From Bacteroidia bacterium (GTDB taxonomy: Bacteria > Bacteroidota > Bacteroidia > Cytophagales > JAAEPT01), in assembly GCA_030431525.1 (NCBI GenBank), contig JAUIJC010000010.1, positions 1-64,000 of the forward strand: a stretch of DNA of 64,000 nucleotides, read 5' to 3'. This document shows positions 1 through 9,230 of the stretch, piece after piece. Under the pieces are notes generated by a model. That model had not been told where the DNA came from and ran no database searches. It was given only the letters and a program-made list of their open reading frames with translations. Numbering within the stretch: position 1 is the stretch's first letter; each line of letters starts with the position of its first letter. Made by a program: the position numbers and the translations under genes.

Positions 1-206
1 GGCTCCTCCGTCGCCGCCCTTGCTTATACTCCGGAACAGGATTGAAGAGGTATTGTCGAGAAGGAAAAAAGGAAATTCGTTAACTTCATTTCACATAACT
101 GTGGTACGAAGAATGGGGGGATGTATAGGAGGTAATGCTTGTTGTTTGAGAATGGACAAGTCGGGAGACTTGAATTGTAGTAAGCACGAGAGCGCTAGTG
201 GGGCAT
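1..206. other. No supported gene at window edge
   Basis: Nothing here can be called as a gene with confidence. A 62-codon plus-strand frame (20-208) has no recognisable features and lies opposite the direction of the neighbouring genes. A minus-strand frame running off the left edge reads LFRSISKGGDGGA at its end but has an upstream stop and no start codon, so it is at best a remnant. The 3' part of the stretch contains a degraded copy of the hairpin repeat described at 191-275. Confidence 0.4.
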
Positions 207-275
207 AAAAAAACGCAAGTCTCAGCTTTCGCCAAGACTTGCGCTAGTTTGGGATTGCTCAGACATGCGCCAGTT
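191..275 (-). repeat. Cluster of hairpin-repeat copies (full and half)
   Basis: On the minus strand the octamer ACTRGCGC recurs at about 191-199, 241-249 and 267-275, and again at 801-809 behind the next gene. The copies at 241 and 801 continue into full hairpins of the same design: an arm GCGCAAGTCT, a 12-nt loop related to NNGCGAMAGCNN, and the complementary arm. The copies at 191 and 267 keep only one arm. This is direct sequence evidence for a repeated hairpin unit that has duplicated locally and partly decayed. Whether it is only a terminator or also a mobile or recombination element is unknown. Confidence 0.55.
207..243 (-). terminator. Hairpin terminator after the 153-aa gene
   Basis: Arms 214-222 and 235-243 (CGCAAGTCT and its complement) form a perfect 9-bp stem with a 12-nt loop. 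On the minus strand the stem is followed by seven T residues (207-213). It lies 60 nt past the stop of the gene at 303-764 and is a good intrinsic terminator for that transcript. Confidence 0.7.
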
Positions 276-302
276 GAAGAGTAGTTTGGTTCTACTTACT
301 TT

Positions 303-764
303 CTACGCAAACCAAACCTGTACTAAGTCATTCTTCTCTTTCACTGCAATCTTGGAGAGTTTAACTAAATCAGTAATTGCTTTTTCAACCATGGTTGAAT
401 CTTCTACTATTTTGTCAGAAAGATTGTTGTACCACTTTTTAGCAATGCTGTGAACATCATTTCCAGAACAGCTTGCAATCAGGTTCTTTAGGGAGTCTTT
501 CAAGCAAAAATTCCCTTGGTCTGTTTTAGCAAAATAGTATTCCTCAGCATTCAGGTTGTCTTCCAATTGGTTTTTATCCAACTGGGTTATAAAGATCTTA
601 AAAAGATGGTTTAACTCATCTGGTGATATATGGATGTCAAAATCTGAAAACGCTCCATGGTCTTCCAATTCTTCCAAGACTGAAAAATCCTCATTGGCAA
701 CTGCGCCAACAATCTTGTCTTTATCTCCTATATAAAACTTTGGTGTTAATCGCATTGTTTTCAA
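303..764 (-). CDS. Unknown 153-aa soluble protein next to PARIS-like pair
   Basis: I do not recognise this protein. It is acidic, has no signal peptide or membrane segment, and looks mainly helical in its second half, with two cysteines close together in a segment reading FCLKDSLKNLIASC. It starts 50 nt after the stop of the DUF4435 gene, on the same strand, and shares its AT-rich composition. The gap contains a hairpin with a T run, so read-through or its own promoter would be needed for expression. The same hairpin type follows its stop. An accessory, regulatory or immunity-like role for the neighbouring module is possible from position alone; nothing in the sequence proves it. Confidence 0.6.
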   Translation of the reverse strand: MKTMRLTPKFYIGDKDKIVGAVANEDFSVLEELEDHGAFSDFDIHISPDELNHLFKIFITQLDKNQLEDNLNAEEYYFAKTDQGNFCLKDSLKNLIASCSGNDVHSIAKKWYNNLSDKIVEDSTMVEKAITDLVKLSKIAVKEKNDLVQVWFA

Positions 765-805
765 GAAAAAAGGCGCAAGTCTTTGCTGTCGCTTAGACTT
801 GCGCC
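763..805 (-). terminator. Hairpin terminator after DUF4435 gene
   Basis: Arms 772-782 and 795-805 (GGCGCAAGTCT and complement) make a perfect 11-bp stem with a 12-nt loop; on the minus strand it runs into a T-rich tract (763-771). It lies 9 nt past the stop of the TOPRIM-like gene and immediately before the start of the next gene. It is homologous to the hairpin at 207-243, with coordinated differences in the loop. Confidence 0.7.
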
Positions 806-814
806 AGTGGGGGG

Positions 815-1681
815 TTAGGTGTTTTTTGGATATTTATTATCCATACATTGAAACAAATCATACTGCTTTAATGAGTTTATTTCAATCGATGAAAAAAAAG
901 CTCTGGTGAAAGATTTAATATTGAAGCTATAAGTGTTTTTAACTTTTTTTATAAGTAGGAAAAATAATTCAATAAAATCTTTGCCATGAACGAATAAGCG
1001 CACTTCATTATGTTCATCATACTTTTCTCTGACCATGTTTATTTCTTCTAAAAACCTCTCTTTATTGGGAAGAGCACTATTTTTGGATAAAAATTTTGTT
1101 AAAATATCTTCAGGTGAGTATGTGAAATTTGATTCCTTGAATTTCACTATTTTGTCTAGTTCTAACATTTTGTAGCTTCTATCAATAACCTCTCTTGAGT
1201 ATCTTAAGGCGAATAGTTCAAGTAGCAGGTTCTGCATTATCTTAATAATTTTTTCGGCTTCAAGTGGGAAATTTTTTAAGCCAATTTTCAAAAACTTATT
1301 AATAGAAGATTCATTAAATAAGTACATTTCCAAATTCGCAAAGTCTGTATATTTCAGATATGATCTTTTAATTGTAGTGTCATTAATAGTGTCAAAGTCT
1401 CTATCTACAATAAACATTATATGAGGTAATTTATCACCGATTTTGTTTGTGATAAATTCATTGAGAAATAATACTTTTTCTTTATTTGAGTATAATTCAT
1501 TACCATTTGTTTCTGAGAAATCTACATTATCAATTGGTATCACATTAACTTCATTTGACTCTAGATAGATTTCAAAAATGTTTACCTCTTCTGGTCCTTC
1601 AACATATATATCTTTGAGATCTGGCTCAATCATATACAATGCTTCAATTTCTATTACTTTTCGTAAATATTCTTTCTCCAT
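815..1681 (-). CDS. DUF4435 TOPRIM-like protein (AriB-like)
   Basis: A 288-residue protein with the hallmarks of the DUF4435/TOPRIM fold: a first acidic motif VEGPEE at residues 27-32, a DxD motif VDRDFD at 92-97, and a following NLEMYLF element at 116-122 that is typical of DUF4435. In known systems such TOPRIM proteins are metal-dependent nucleases kept in check by an ABC-type ATPase partner; in PARIS the pair is AriA (ATPase) and AriB (DUF4435). Here the start codon lies directly after the stop of the ATPase gene with no spacer, so the two are almost certainly co-translated. The low GC contrasts with the icmF gene next door and suggests horizontal acquisition. Family assignment is from motifs I can see; the PARIS role is inference from the gene pair. 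An OLD-like or other overcoming-lysogenisation module is the main alternative. Confidence 0.72.
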   Translation of the reverse strand: MEKEYLRKVIEIEALYMIEPDLKDIYVEGPEEVNIFEIYLESNEVNVIPIDNVDFSETNGNELYSNKEKVLFLNEFITNKIGDKLPHIMFIVDRDFDTINDTTIKRSYLKYTDFANLEMYLFNESSINKFLKIGLKNFPLEAEKIIKIMQNLLLELFALRYSREVIDRSYKMLELDKIVKFKESNFTYSPEDILTKFLSKNSALPNKERFLEEINMVREKYDEHNEVRLFVHGKDFIELFFLLIKKVKNTYSFNIKSFTRAFFSSIEINSLKQYDLFQCMDNKYPKNT

Positions 1682-2989
1682 CTACTCTTCTAATTTTGTG
1701 ACATTTTTAGCATTAGGAGCTAGTAATTCAATGGAGTGTGTCGCTATAATAAATTGCACAAAATTATTTGAACTAAATTTTAGTAGTGTTTTGAGTAGGT
1801 TTCTTTGCCACTTAATGTTTAAAGAGATTTCAGGTTCGTCTATAATGAAAATTGTAGCTTGATCCGTTGCTGTAATTGTATTAATGAACAGTAAAAGCAG
1901 TTGTTTTTCTCCCGAAGAAAGCAAATCTACATCTAAGCATTCGCCTGAATCATGATAAACTTTAAACCCTTGGTTGAGATCAAAAGAAACAGATTTGTTT
2001 GTGTAGAATGAGTTTATAGATTTGACGAAGTCATTCAAAATTTCGTACAGGTTATTAAGTGCTCCAATTCTTGCCTTAGTGCTGTTGATAAATAGATGTA
2101 AAATGCTTGGTATAGCTTCTTTTCTCTTTTTAATTCCAGAAATGGCTTTCCGAATTTCAATAAAATCGGTTTTGCCTATGAGGCCAAACTTTGCAAGTTG
2201 TGAGCTTTGCTCTTCTAGTAATTCAAGTTCTTTTAAAAGTATAGATAGTGTTGGTATTTTTCCTGAAGGTTTATTTATATTCTTGATTAAGTCTGAAAAA
2301 ATATCTACAGTTGTCGATTCGCCTGTCTTTGAGCTGGAGATGACTTGTTTTCTAATCCAATCAATGAATCTTTCTAAAGTTAATTCTAATGAGAGTCGTT
2401 TTTCATTTAATCTTTTCTTAGTTGTAATCCTTTCATACTTTCTTGATAGTTCAATATTAGAGGAAGAGAATTCGAAATCGTTATCATGATCAGAAGATAA
2501 CTCGCTATTGAGAGTTTTTCTATCATCTGAAAGGAAATATATGGATATGTTTAAACTTCTAATGTAATCTAATATTTTTCGAAACTCTTTATCATCCTCA
2601 GATCCTTGATCTAGTGAGATATTATGACCATCATATGTCGTTAAGTGTAACTTATGAATATATCTTCCGTTTTTCTTAATATAGTATGTATATGGTCCAT
2701 ATATACTCTTATCACGAAAGGTCCCAATTTCGATGCCATTTGTAAGTGAAATTGCAAATTTTTCAAATTTAGTTTGCGCTAGTTTGGACTTATATCCGCT
2801 TTTAATTTTGGTCGATAGTATGTAGAAAATTAAGTTTAAAACTGTTGTCTTTCCTGAACCATTATCTCCATATAAAATAAAAAGTTTACTTAACTCCTTT
2901 TCGTTCTTGTCTTTAGGTAGAGTATAGTTGTAGTAGCCAAAGAGCTTTTTTACAGTAATTGATTTTATGCTTATTTGTTGAGTATCCAT
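1682..2989 (-). CDS. ABC/AAA-type defence ATPase (AriA-like)
   Basis: A 435-residue SMC/ABC-like ATPase without membrane segments. Walker A is GDNGSGKTT (41-49), the ABC signature LSSGEKQ lies near 357-363, Walker B IFIIDEPE near 380-387, and the switch histidine is in IATHS (H418). The middle part (about 150-340) is a charged helical insertion as in AAA_15/AAA_21 and OLD-family ATPases. It is followed without spacer by a DUF4435 TOPRIM-like gene; ATPase plus DUF4435 is the make-up of PARIS, in which the ATPase senses phage anti-restriction proteins and releases the nuclease. Size and order fit. The start MDTQQ is preceded by AT-rich sequence without a clear Shine-Dalgarno site. Whether it is PARIS proper or a relative cannot be decided without comparison. 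Confidence 0.75.
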   Translation of the reverse strand: MDTQQISIKSITVKKLFGYYNYTLPKDKNEKELSKLFILYGDNGSGKTTVLNLIFYILSTKIKSGYKSKLAQTKFEKFAISLTNGIEIGTFRDKSIYGPYTYYIKKNGRYIHKLHLTTYDGHNISLDQGSEDDKEFRKILDYIRSLNISIYFLSDDRKTLNSELSSDHDNDFEFSSSNIELSRKYERITTKKRLNEKRLSLELTLERFIDWIRKQVISSSKTGESTTVDIFSDLIKNINKPSGKIPTLSILLKELELLEEQSSQLAKFGLIGKTDFIEIRKAISGIKKRKEAIPSILHLFINSTKARIGALNNLYEILNDFVKSINSFYTNKSVSFDLNQGFKVYHDSGECLDVDLLSSGEKQLLLLFINTITATDQATIFIIDEPEISLNIKWQRNLLKTLLKFSSNNFVQFIIATHSIELLAPNAKNVTKLEE

Positions 2990-3181
2990 TTATTTTCGGT
3001 TCTGTGTAATACATTTTCGAATTGTGCCTAACAGTTGTATAAACGCTCCCATGGCGCTTAGTCACCCTTATAGATGACATTGTGAATATACCCCTAATAG
3101 CGTCTGTGAACAAATTATGAGGTATGAGTGCGTTTAAATTCAAGGATATTTTTTGAAATCTCCTTTTTTGACTCAAAACAC

Positions 3182-6100
3182 TCACATTCCCCTCCGATAT
3201 TTCCCCCCAACTTCATACAACGCATGGGTCATCTGCCCAAGTGAGCAATGCTTAGCGGTTTCCATCAGGCATTCAAAGGTGTTTTTGGTGGAAAGGGCAG
3301 TGGTTTTTAGCTCTTCCAAGGCGTCCTTGGCCAATGGCTGGTTGGCGTTTTGGAAGTGTTGGAGGGCGGAAATGGCCTCGTTTTTTTCTTCGTTGGTGGC
3401 GCGGATGACCTCTTCGGGGAGCTGGATGGGGGAGCCTTCTTCATTGAGGAAGGTGTTAACCCCGATGATGGGCAGTTCGCCGGTGGATTTTTTGTGCTCG
3501 TAGGCCATGGACTCCTCTTGGATTTTGGAGCGCTGGTACATGCGTTCCATGGCGCCCAAAACGCCCCCGCGCTCGGAGATGCGACAGAATTCCTGCATGA
3601 CGGCTTCCTCCACCAAGTCGGTCAGCTCTTCGATGATGAATGCCCCTTGCAAGGGGTTTTCGTTGCCCGCCAATCCCAGTTCCTCGTTGATGATCAGTTG
3701 GATGGCCATGGCGCGCCTTACGGATTCTTCGGTGGGCGTGGTGATGGCCTCGTCGTAGGCGTTGGTGTGCAGGGAGTTGCAGTTGTCGTAGATGGCGTAG
3801 AGGGCCTGCAAGGTGGTGCGGATATCGTTGAAGGCGATTTCCTGTGCGTGAAGCGAACGCCCCGAGGTTTGGATGTGGTACTTGAGTTTCTGGGAGCGGT
3901 CGTTGGCGTTGTACTTATAGCGCATGGCCTTGGCCCAAATGCGTCGCGCCACTCGGCCGATAACGGCGTACTCGGGGTCCAAGCCGTTGGAAAAGAAGAA
4001 GGAGAGGTTGGGCGCAAAGTCGTCGATGTGGAGCCCCCTTGAGAGGTAGTATTCCACAAAGGTGAAGCCGTTGGCGAGGGTGAAGGCCAGCTGGGTGATG
4101 GGGTTGGCGCCCGCCTCGGCGATGTGGTAGCCGGAGATGGAGACCGAGTAGAAGTTACGGACCTTGTGTTGGGTGAAGAACTCTTGGATGTCGGCCATCA
4201 TGCGCAGGGCGAAGGCCGTGGAGAAGATGCAGGTGTTTTGGGCTTGGTCCTCTTTGAGGATGTCGGCTTGTACGGTGCCACGCACGGCGCTTAGGGTTTC
4301 TTGGCGAATTCGTTGGTAGTTTTCGGGGTCGAGGATTTGGTCGCCGGTTAGTCCCAACAGCATCAGGCCGAGGCCGTCATTTCCTTCGGGCAGTTCGCCA
4401 CGGTAGTGGGGCTGTTCAATGCCCAGCTCGCTGAAGTGTTGGGCGATTTTCTGTCGGTATTTTTCCTCTTGCCCAGATGCCTTGATGAAAAGCTCGCATT
4501 GCTGGTCGATGGCCGTGTTCAGGAAAAAGGCCAAGAGCATGGGCGCCGGACCGTTGATGGTCATGGACACCGAGGTGGAAGGCGAGGCCAGATTGAAGCC
4601 TGAATAGAGCCGTTTGGCGTCATCCAAGGTGGCCACGCTCACGCCCGAGTTGCCCACCTTCCCGTAGATGTCGGGACGGTGGTCGGGGTCCTCGCCATAG
4701 AGGGTCACCGAGTCAAAGGCGGTGGAAAGGCGTTTGGCCTCCGAGTTTTTTGAAAGGTAGTGGAAACGCTTGTTGGTGCGCTCGGGTCCGCCCTCGCCAG
4801 CGAACATGCGGGTAGGACGCTCGCCTTTGCGCTTCATCGGGAAGACGCCGGAAGTGTAAGGAAATTTCCCAGGCATGTTTTCCCGTAGGCACCAGCGTAG
4901 AATGTCACCCCAGTTGGAATAGCTGGGCAATGAAATCTTTGGGATTTTGGTGTGTGACAGGCTCTCAAAATACATGGGCATTTTGATTTCCTTGCCACGG
5001 ACGATATAGCTGTAGTCCTCAGAGCGGTACTTTTCCAGTTCCTTGGGCCAGCGTTCAAGAGTGGCCTTGTTTTCGGGACTGAGGCGTTTTTCAATTTCTT
5101 CGATATGACGGCTCAGGGCCGTTTTTGCCGATTGGTCATTCAACAATGCCAAGCTTCCTTGGAGCTGGAAAAGTTGGGTGGCGTAGGTGCTTTGGTTTTC
5201 CACCTCCTGTTCAAAAAGCTCGTGCTGTTCCGCGATTTCCGCCAAGTAACGGCTTCGGTCTGGAGGGATAATGATTTGCGTGGAGGCCTCAATGCCTTCC
5301 CAGGTATTGAAGGTTCCTTTTTCCAGTTGGTTCAATGCCGTAATGACGCCGTTGAACAGGGCATTGGTGCCAGGGTCGTCGAACAAGGAGGCCGTGGTGC
5401 CAAACACGGGAAGTTCGTCTGGATTGGCATGCCAAAGCCCTTTGTTGCGGGCAAACTGTTTTTTGACATCCCGCAGGGCATCCTCAGCGCCAGGCTTATC
5501 GAACTTGTTGATGGCCACGACATCGGCGTAGTCCAGCATATCGATTTTTTCCAGCTGTGTTGCGGCGCCGTATTCTGGCGTCATCACATAGAGGGAAAGG
5601 TCGGCGAAGTCCGTGATTTCCGTGTCGGATTGCCCGATGCCCGAGCTTTCGAGGATGATAAGTCCATAACCGCAGGCTTTTAGGATATCAAGGGCGGTAT
5701 CGATACTTCCGCTCAGCGCCTTGTGTGTGGCGCGTGTCGCCATGGAGCGCATAAACACCCGTGAGTTGTCCAAGGCATTCATGCGGATGCGGTCCCCCAA
5801 AAGGGCTCCACCTGTACGCCGTCTGGTTGGGTCCACCGACAGGATGGCGATGGTTTTGGCTGGATTGGCCAAGAGGTATCGACGAACGAGCTCGTCAATC
5901 ACTGAAGACTTTCCTGCGCCACCTGTGCCTGTAACGCCCAATACAGGTGCTTCAATAGGATTTTTCGTTAATGAGAACCGCTTAAAAGTGTCTGGATGGT
6001 TTTCAGCCAGCGTCAGCAGTTTCGCGGTTTGTTGTGGGGATTCGGTGTTTGGAGAGAGGGTGGAGGAGGAAAAATCATCGGGGTTGGTGGTGAAGGCGCA

Positions 6101-6499
6101 TCGTTTGAGCACGTCGTCAATCATGCCTTCCAAGCCCATTTTTCGCCCGTCGTCCGGGGAGTAGATTTTCTCCACGCCATAGGCTTCCAGTTCCTCGATT
6201 TCCGCCGGAAGGATAGTGCCTCCGCCTCCGGCGATGATCTTGATGTTTGCTTCGGCTTCCCTCAACAGGTCCACCATGTATTTGAGGTATTCGGTGTGTC
6301 CGCCTTGGTAGGAGGTGAGGGCGATGGCTTGGGCATCCTCCTGAATGGCGCAATCCACAATTTCCTTGACCGAGCGGTTATGCCCCAAGTGAATGACCTC
6401 TGCGCCTTTGGCTTGGAGGATACGGCGCATGATGTTGATGGCGGCGTCGTGGCCGTCGAACAATGAGGCTGCGGAGACAATACGAATCGGAGAAGGCAT
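3182..6499 (-). CDS. icmF: Fused isobutyryl-CoA mutase IcmF
   Basis: A 1105-residue fusion enzyme. It has an N-terminal cobalamin-binding domain (about 8-130; DGHDAA near residues 15-20 in place of the usual DxHxxG, and LTSYQGGH near 61-68). A MeaB/ArgK-type G-protein domain follows, with P-loop [12 protein letters not shown] at 188-199 and NKFDK. The methylmalonyl-CoA-mutase-like catalytic region occupies the second half. IcmF interconverts isobutyryl-CoA and n-butyryl-CoA with adenosylcobalamin; the G domain acts as chaperone for cofactor loading. The length matches the family. The gene is visibly GC-richer than the AT-rich module downstream of it. The GC content also creates long spurious frames on the opposite strand. 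The upstream gap of 243 bp carries an inverted repeat. Confidence 0.93.
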   Translation of the reverse strand: MPSPIRIVSAASLFDGHDAAINIMRRILQAKGAEVIHLGHNRSVKEIVDCAIQEDAQAIALTSYQGGHTEYLKYMVDLLREAEANIKIIAGGGGTILPAEIEELEAYGVEKIYSPDDGRKMGLEGMIDDVLKRCAFTTNPDDFSSSTLSPNTESPQQTAKLLTLAENHPDTFKRFSLTKNPIEAPVLGVTGTGGAGKSSVIDELVRRYLLANPAKTIAILSVDPTRRRTGGALLGDRIRMNALDNSRVFMRSMATRATHKALSGSIDTALDILKACGYGLIILESSGIGQSDTEITDFADLSLYVMTPEYGAATQLEKIDMLDYADVVAINKFDKPGAEDALRDVKKQFARNKGLWHANPDELPVFGTTASLFDDPGTNALFNGVITALNQLEKGTFNTWEGIEASTQIIIPPDRSRYLAEIAEQHELFEQEVENQSTYATQLFQLQGSLALLNDQSAKTALSRHIEEIEKRLSPENKATLERWPKELEKYRSEDYSYIVRGKEIKMPMYFESLSHTKIPKISLPSYSNWGDILRWCLRENMPGKFPYTSGVFPMKRKGERPTRMFAGEGGPERTNKRFHYLSKNSEAKRLSTAFDSVTLYGEDPDHRPDIYGKVGNSGVSVATLDDAKRLYSGFNLASPSTSVSMTINGPAPMLLAFFLNTAIDQQCELFIKASGQEEKYRQKIAQHFSELGIEQPHYRGELPEGNDGLGLMLLGLTGDQILDPENYQRIRQETLSAVRGTVQADILKEDQAQNTCIFSTAFALRMMADIQEFFTQHKVRNFYSVSISGYHIAEAGANPITQLAFTLANGFTFVEYYLSRGLHIDDFAPNLSFFFSNGLDPEYAVIGRVARRIWAKAMRYKYNANDRSQKLKYHIQTSGRSLHAQEIAFNDIRTTLQALYAIYDNCNSLHTNAYDEAITTPTEESVRRAMAIQLIINEELGLAGNENPLQGAFIIEELTDLVEEAVMQEFCRISERGGVLGAMERMYQRSKIQEESMAYEHKKSTGELPIIGVNTFLNEEGSPIQLPEEVIRATNEEKNEAISALQHFQNANQPLAKDALEELKTTALSTKNTFECLMETAKHCSLGQMTHALYEVGGKYRRGM

Positions 6500-6569
6500 G
6501 AGAGCTATGTTCTAAAAACGAGAGGAAAAAGGGCCCGTGAAGGTGGAAATAAGAGACAATTTTTTGACG

Positions 6570-6703
6570 GGAGTTTAGGGAACCACAGAGGACACAGAGG
6601 CAATGAGAAAAGGAGGCTCCTTGTTCTCAAAAATGTAATTTCTTGAAGAAAGTGAGTCTCTTAAATCTCCCTTCCTCCTAATCTCTGTGGTTAAAAAAAC
6701 TCC
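6570..6703. repeat. Inverted repeat around 'accacagagg' element
   Basis: The left arm 6570-6590 and right arm 6683-6703 match at about 17 of 21 positions when one is reverse-complemented, centred on AACCACAGAG. Inside the left part the short unit CACAGAGG is itself repeated. The element fills most of the gap between the DUF5686-like gene and icmF. This sequence type recurs in intergenic regions of many Bacteroidota (recollection, not checked). It could act as a weak terminator or an mRNA-processing hairpin. Confidence 0.5.
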
Positions 6704-6742
6704 AGTCTAAAATCTAATGTGAAAGCCTATAATTCTCTATGA

Positions 6743-9178
6743 TTAAGGCTTCAGAATCAAAATAAACTTAAAGAATAGGTTCTTTCCAAATCCGCCGTCC
6801 AAGCGCTGCGGACCGAATCGGGTATAGGCGCCCGCACCAAAGCCAGTCTTGATACCAAGCGGTTTACCGACAATGATGTTGTTCAACAGGAAACCAGATT
6901 CAAAGTAGGGTTTTTCCAAGGTTTTAATGGCGATGCCCTGATGAGAAGAACCTGTTGTCAATTGCCCAATTCCCGTGTTGAAGGCTACTTCAATGGAAGG
7001 GTTGAAGTGTTTGTAGTTGGTGTAATGAAAGGAACCAAAGTTATGTGAGAGGAATAGGTAGAGGAATCGGTTGGACAGGTATTCATTGTGGCCCATTGTT
7101 TCGAAGGTGTTGTGAATCACGCCTCCGTTACCTCGCGTGCCTTTTCCGGTGAACAATTTAAAGTAGGGGACATCACCAAAAACATTTCCTGCTGAAAGTT
7201 GAAATCGCAAATGCCCCACTCGTGGAAATTTCCACCCGTGTTCCAGCTTGGCCATCAGTTTGAGGTAGGAAAATTCACCTTTTGCGATACCCTTGATACC
7301 TTGGTCGATGCGCAAGTACAAATAGGGATGTTTGCTCCCCAGACTGAAATCCTTTTCCAAGACCTCGATGAATTTCTCACCAAATACGTAACGGGCTTCG
7401 GCTTGCAATTCGAAATAATGGAAAAGGCTGTCAGATTCTCCTTGGAAGATATAAGGATAGGTGGCGGCTGATTGGCTGATGTTGATACCAACCACGCTTT
7501 GCAGATAGGTTCGTGGCTGGAAGCGCATTTGCAGGGTCGTTTCCCTGATGTTGTCCATGCGGCTTACTCCAAAATGGCGTAACCATTCCGTAGGATATTG
7601 GAAGGTATTGAGTGCATAAGGCTCTTGGGCGGATTCCGCCACGTCCTTTCGGTGATAGAGGCTGAAGGTGACGGGTCGTTTTGAAATGCTTGGAATCTCT
7701 CGGGTATAGTTTCCGCCAAAACCGTATTTGCCTTCTTTGTCTTTAAAGCCATAGGCGAGATAGCCACCCAACGACACGTTTTTTATCAGCTTATCATTCG
7801 TGTGCGCGCCAATGCCGAGTCGTAGTCCTTCATGCTTGTTGAAGTTCACCAATTTATCCGCCTCAATCGAAACAGGTCCCACGGGAATTTCCTTGAAATA
7901 GACCAGTTCTCCCACATTCAAGATTTTCTCAAACTGTTTAAGCTGCCCAGTTTCCTCATAGAACTGATAGGTGGCCGAATCTTTCGGGCTCAATGAGGTG
8001 GGGCGTTGTTGTTCCCAATAAGAAGAATCTTGCTGGGAAAGGCTGTCGGCAGACCAGCGCAGGATAACAGGATCAAATTGTTCAGGATGGAGTTCTGGGC
8101 TGCGTTTTGGATCAATGACCTCTGTTCGGATAATGGTGGCCAATTCGGTTTTTTTCTTATCCAAGGTCAAGCTTTTGTAAAAGTAAGTGGTGGTCGCTTT
8201 CGGGAACCAACACAGGCTGTCCACCCATTGGTTTTCCATCACCATTAACAGCGATATGTCCTTGATGGCTGGTTGGACAATCGCTTTTTCCACCGCGTAG
8301 TTTTTATTGATGAATAAATAACCTTGCAGTGATTTGAAGCGCGCATGGTTGCTTGGATTGAAGCGGACCATTACCAACGTATCATTTTCGAGGGGAATGC
8401 TGTCGGTAATGACATATTCATAAGCCCGAATAATGTTCCGGCTGATAGGGCTTATGTATTGGTCCCCAAAGAGAGTGATGTTGGACTCATAAGGGCTGAG
8501 GCTCTGCATACTGGCATTTACACCTAAAAGTAAAGGGTCCTCAATGCCAGAGAATTGCGAGGCAGTGACTGTTTCATCGTGATGGAGCTCATCGTAGTAC
8601 CTGACTTCAGTGATAGACTCCGAAAGGATTAGGTGTTGGTATCCAGCGAGGTTGTCAATTTTTTTGAAGGTATGCTTGGAAAGCAGACGATTGACCAAGC
8701 CTTTCATGCGTTTTACGCCTGCCGAATCGGCTGTTAGGACCAGCTTGTTGTAGGTTTCATGGGTGTAAGGTGCAAGGCGCTCAGGATGATGAACTCTTGA
8801 TTTTTCCAAGGTCCAGCGCATCAAGTGTTTGGCAGGCAATGTGGTTTCTTCGCTGTAGAAGAATTTGCGGATTCTTGGCAGTTCAAGCGTGAGGGGAAAA
8901 GCAAAACTGGAATCCGTTGAAAGCTCAATGGACTCGTGCGTATGTCGGGCGTGTACTTGAATTTGCTTGATGGAATCTAGGCTTTCCACTGAAAAAAGGC
9001 CCGCTTGGTCAGCCAAGAAATGCTGGGAGCCTTCATTCAAACTCAAATGTGCAAAGGGAATTGGACGCCCCGTTTCTGCTTCCAATACAATCCCTTCCAC
9101 CGTATTGGACTGACCAACTGCGGCAAGTAGTGTGAAGAAAAAAGCGTGAAGGAATAGGAGAAGAAACCTTTGACTCAC
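6743..9178 (-). CDS. DUF5686/CarboxypepD_reg-like outer-membrane protein
   Basis: An 811-residue envelope protein. It has a signal peptide (LLLFLHAFFFTLLAAVGQS) followed by a carboxypeptidase regulatory-like beta-sandwich (about 25-100, starting TVEGIVLEAETGRPIPFAH). A long region follows that is characteristic of the DUF5686 family and ends in alternating aromatic beta-strands expected of an outer-membrane barrel, with a C-terminal FKFILILKP strand. DUF5686 proteins are common in Bacteroidota and resemble TonB-dependent-receptor plug/barrel proteins, but no substrate is established. It is the first gene after a DUF481-like barrel gene (gap 52 nt) on the same strand, so an envelope operon with the two upstream genes is plausible. 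The start shown gives a good signal peptide. Confidence 0.75.
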   Translation of the reverse strand: MSQRFLLLFLHAFFFTLLAAVGQSNTVEGIVLEAETGRPIPFAHLSLNEGSQHFLADQAGLFSVESLDSIKQIQVHARHTHESIELSTDSSFAFPLTLELPRIRKFFYSEETTLPAKHLMRWTLEKSRVHHPERLAPYTHETYNKLVLTADSAGVKRMKGLVNRLLSKHTFKKIDNLAGYQHLILSESITEVRYYDELHHDETVTASQFSGIEDPLLLGVNASMQSLSPYESNITLFGDQYISPISRNIIRAYEYVITDSIPLENDTLVMVRFNPSNHARFKSLQGYLFINKNYAVEKAIVQPAIKDISLLMVMENQWVDSLCWFPKATTTYFYKSLTLDKKKTELATIIRTEVIDPKRSPELHPEQFDPVILRWSADSLSQQDSSYWEQQRPTSLSPKDSATYQFYEETGQLKQFEKILNVGELVYFKEIPVGPVSIEADKLVNFNKHEGLRLGIGAHTNDKLIKNVSLGGYLAYGFKDKEGKYGFGGNYTREIPSISKRPVTFSLYHRKDVAESAQEPYALNTFQYPTEWLRHFGVSRMDNIRETTLQMRFQPRTYLQSVVGINISQSAATYPYIFQGESDSLFHYFELQAEARYVFGEKFIEVLEKDFSLGSKHPYLYLRIDQGIKGIAKGEFSYLKLMAKLEHGWKFPRVGHLRFQLSAGNVFGDVPYFKLFTGKGTRGNGGVIHNTFETMGHNEYLSNRFLYLFLSHNFGSFHYTNYKHFNPSIEVAFNTGIGQLTTGSSHQGIAIKTLEKPYFESGFLLNNIIVGKPLGIKTGFGAGAYTRFGPQRLDGGFGKNLFFKFILILKP

Positions 9179-9230
9179 GGATTAGCCTGTACTTTTCAAA
9201 CTTGAATCAAGGACAATGAGACAAGCTGAT

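Noticed and set aside
20-208. A 62-codon plus-strand frame at the left edge
   Set aside because: No features, opposite to neighbouring genes, overlaps the repeat copies; not supported as a gene.
769-3033. Possible integron cassette: GTTAGGC at 3033 and ACCTAAC at the DUF4435 stop on the minus strand resemble core-site consensus RYYYAAC/GTTRRRY
   Set aside because: No matching second core sites at proper spacing, no integrase, and the hairpins have T tails typical of terminators. Kept only as a thing to check.
3350-6466. Several long frames opposite icmF
   Set aside because: They are shadows created by codon bias of the GC-rich icmF gene; translations lack domains and have unnatural composition.
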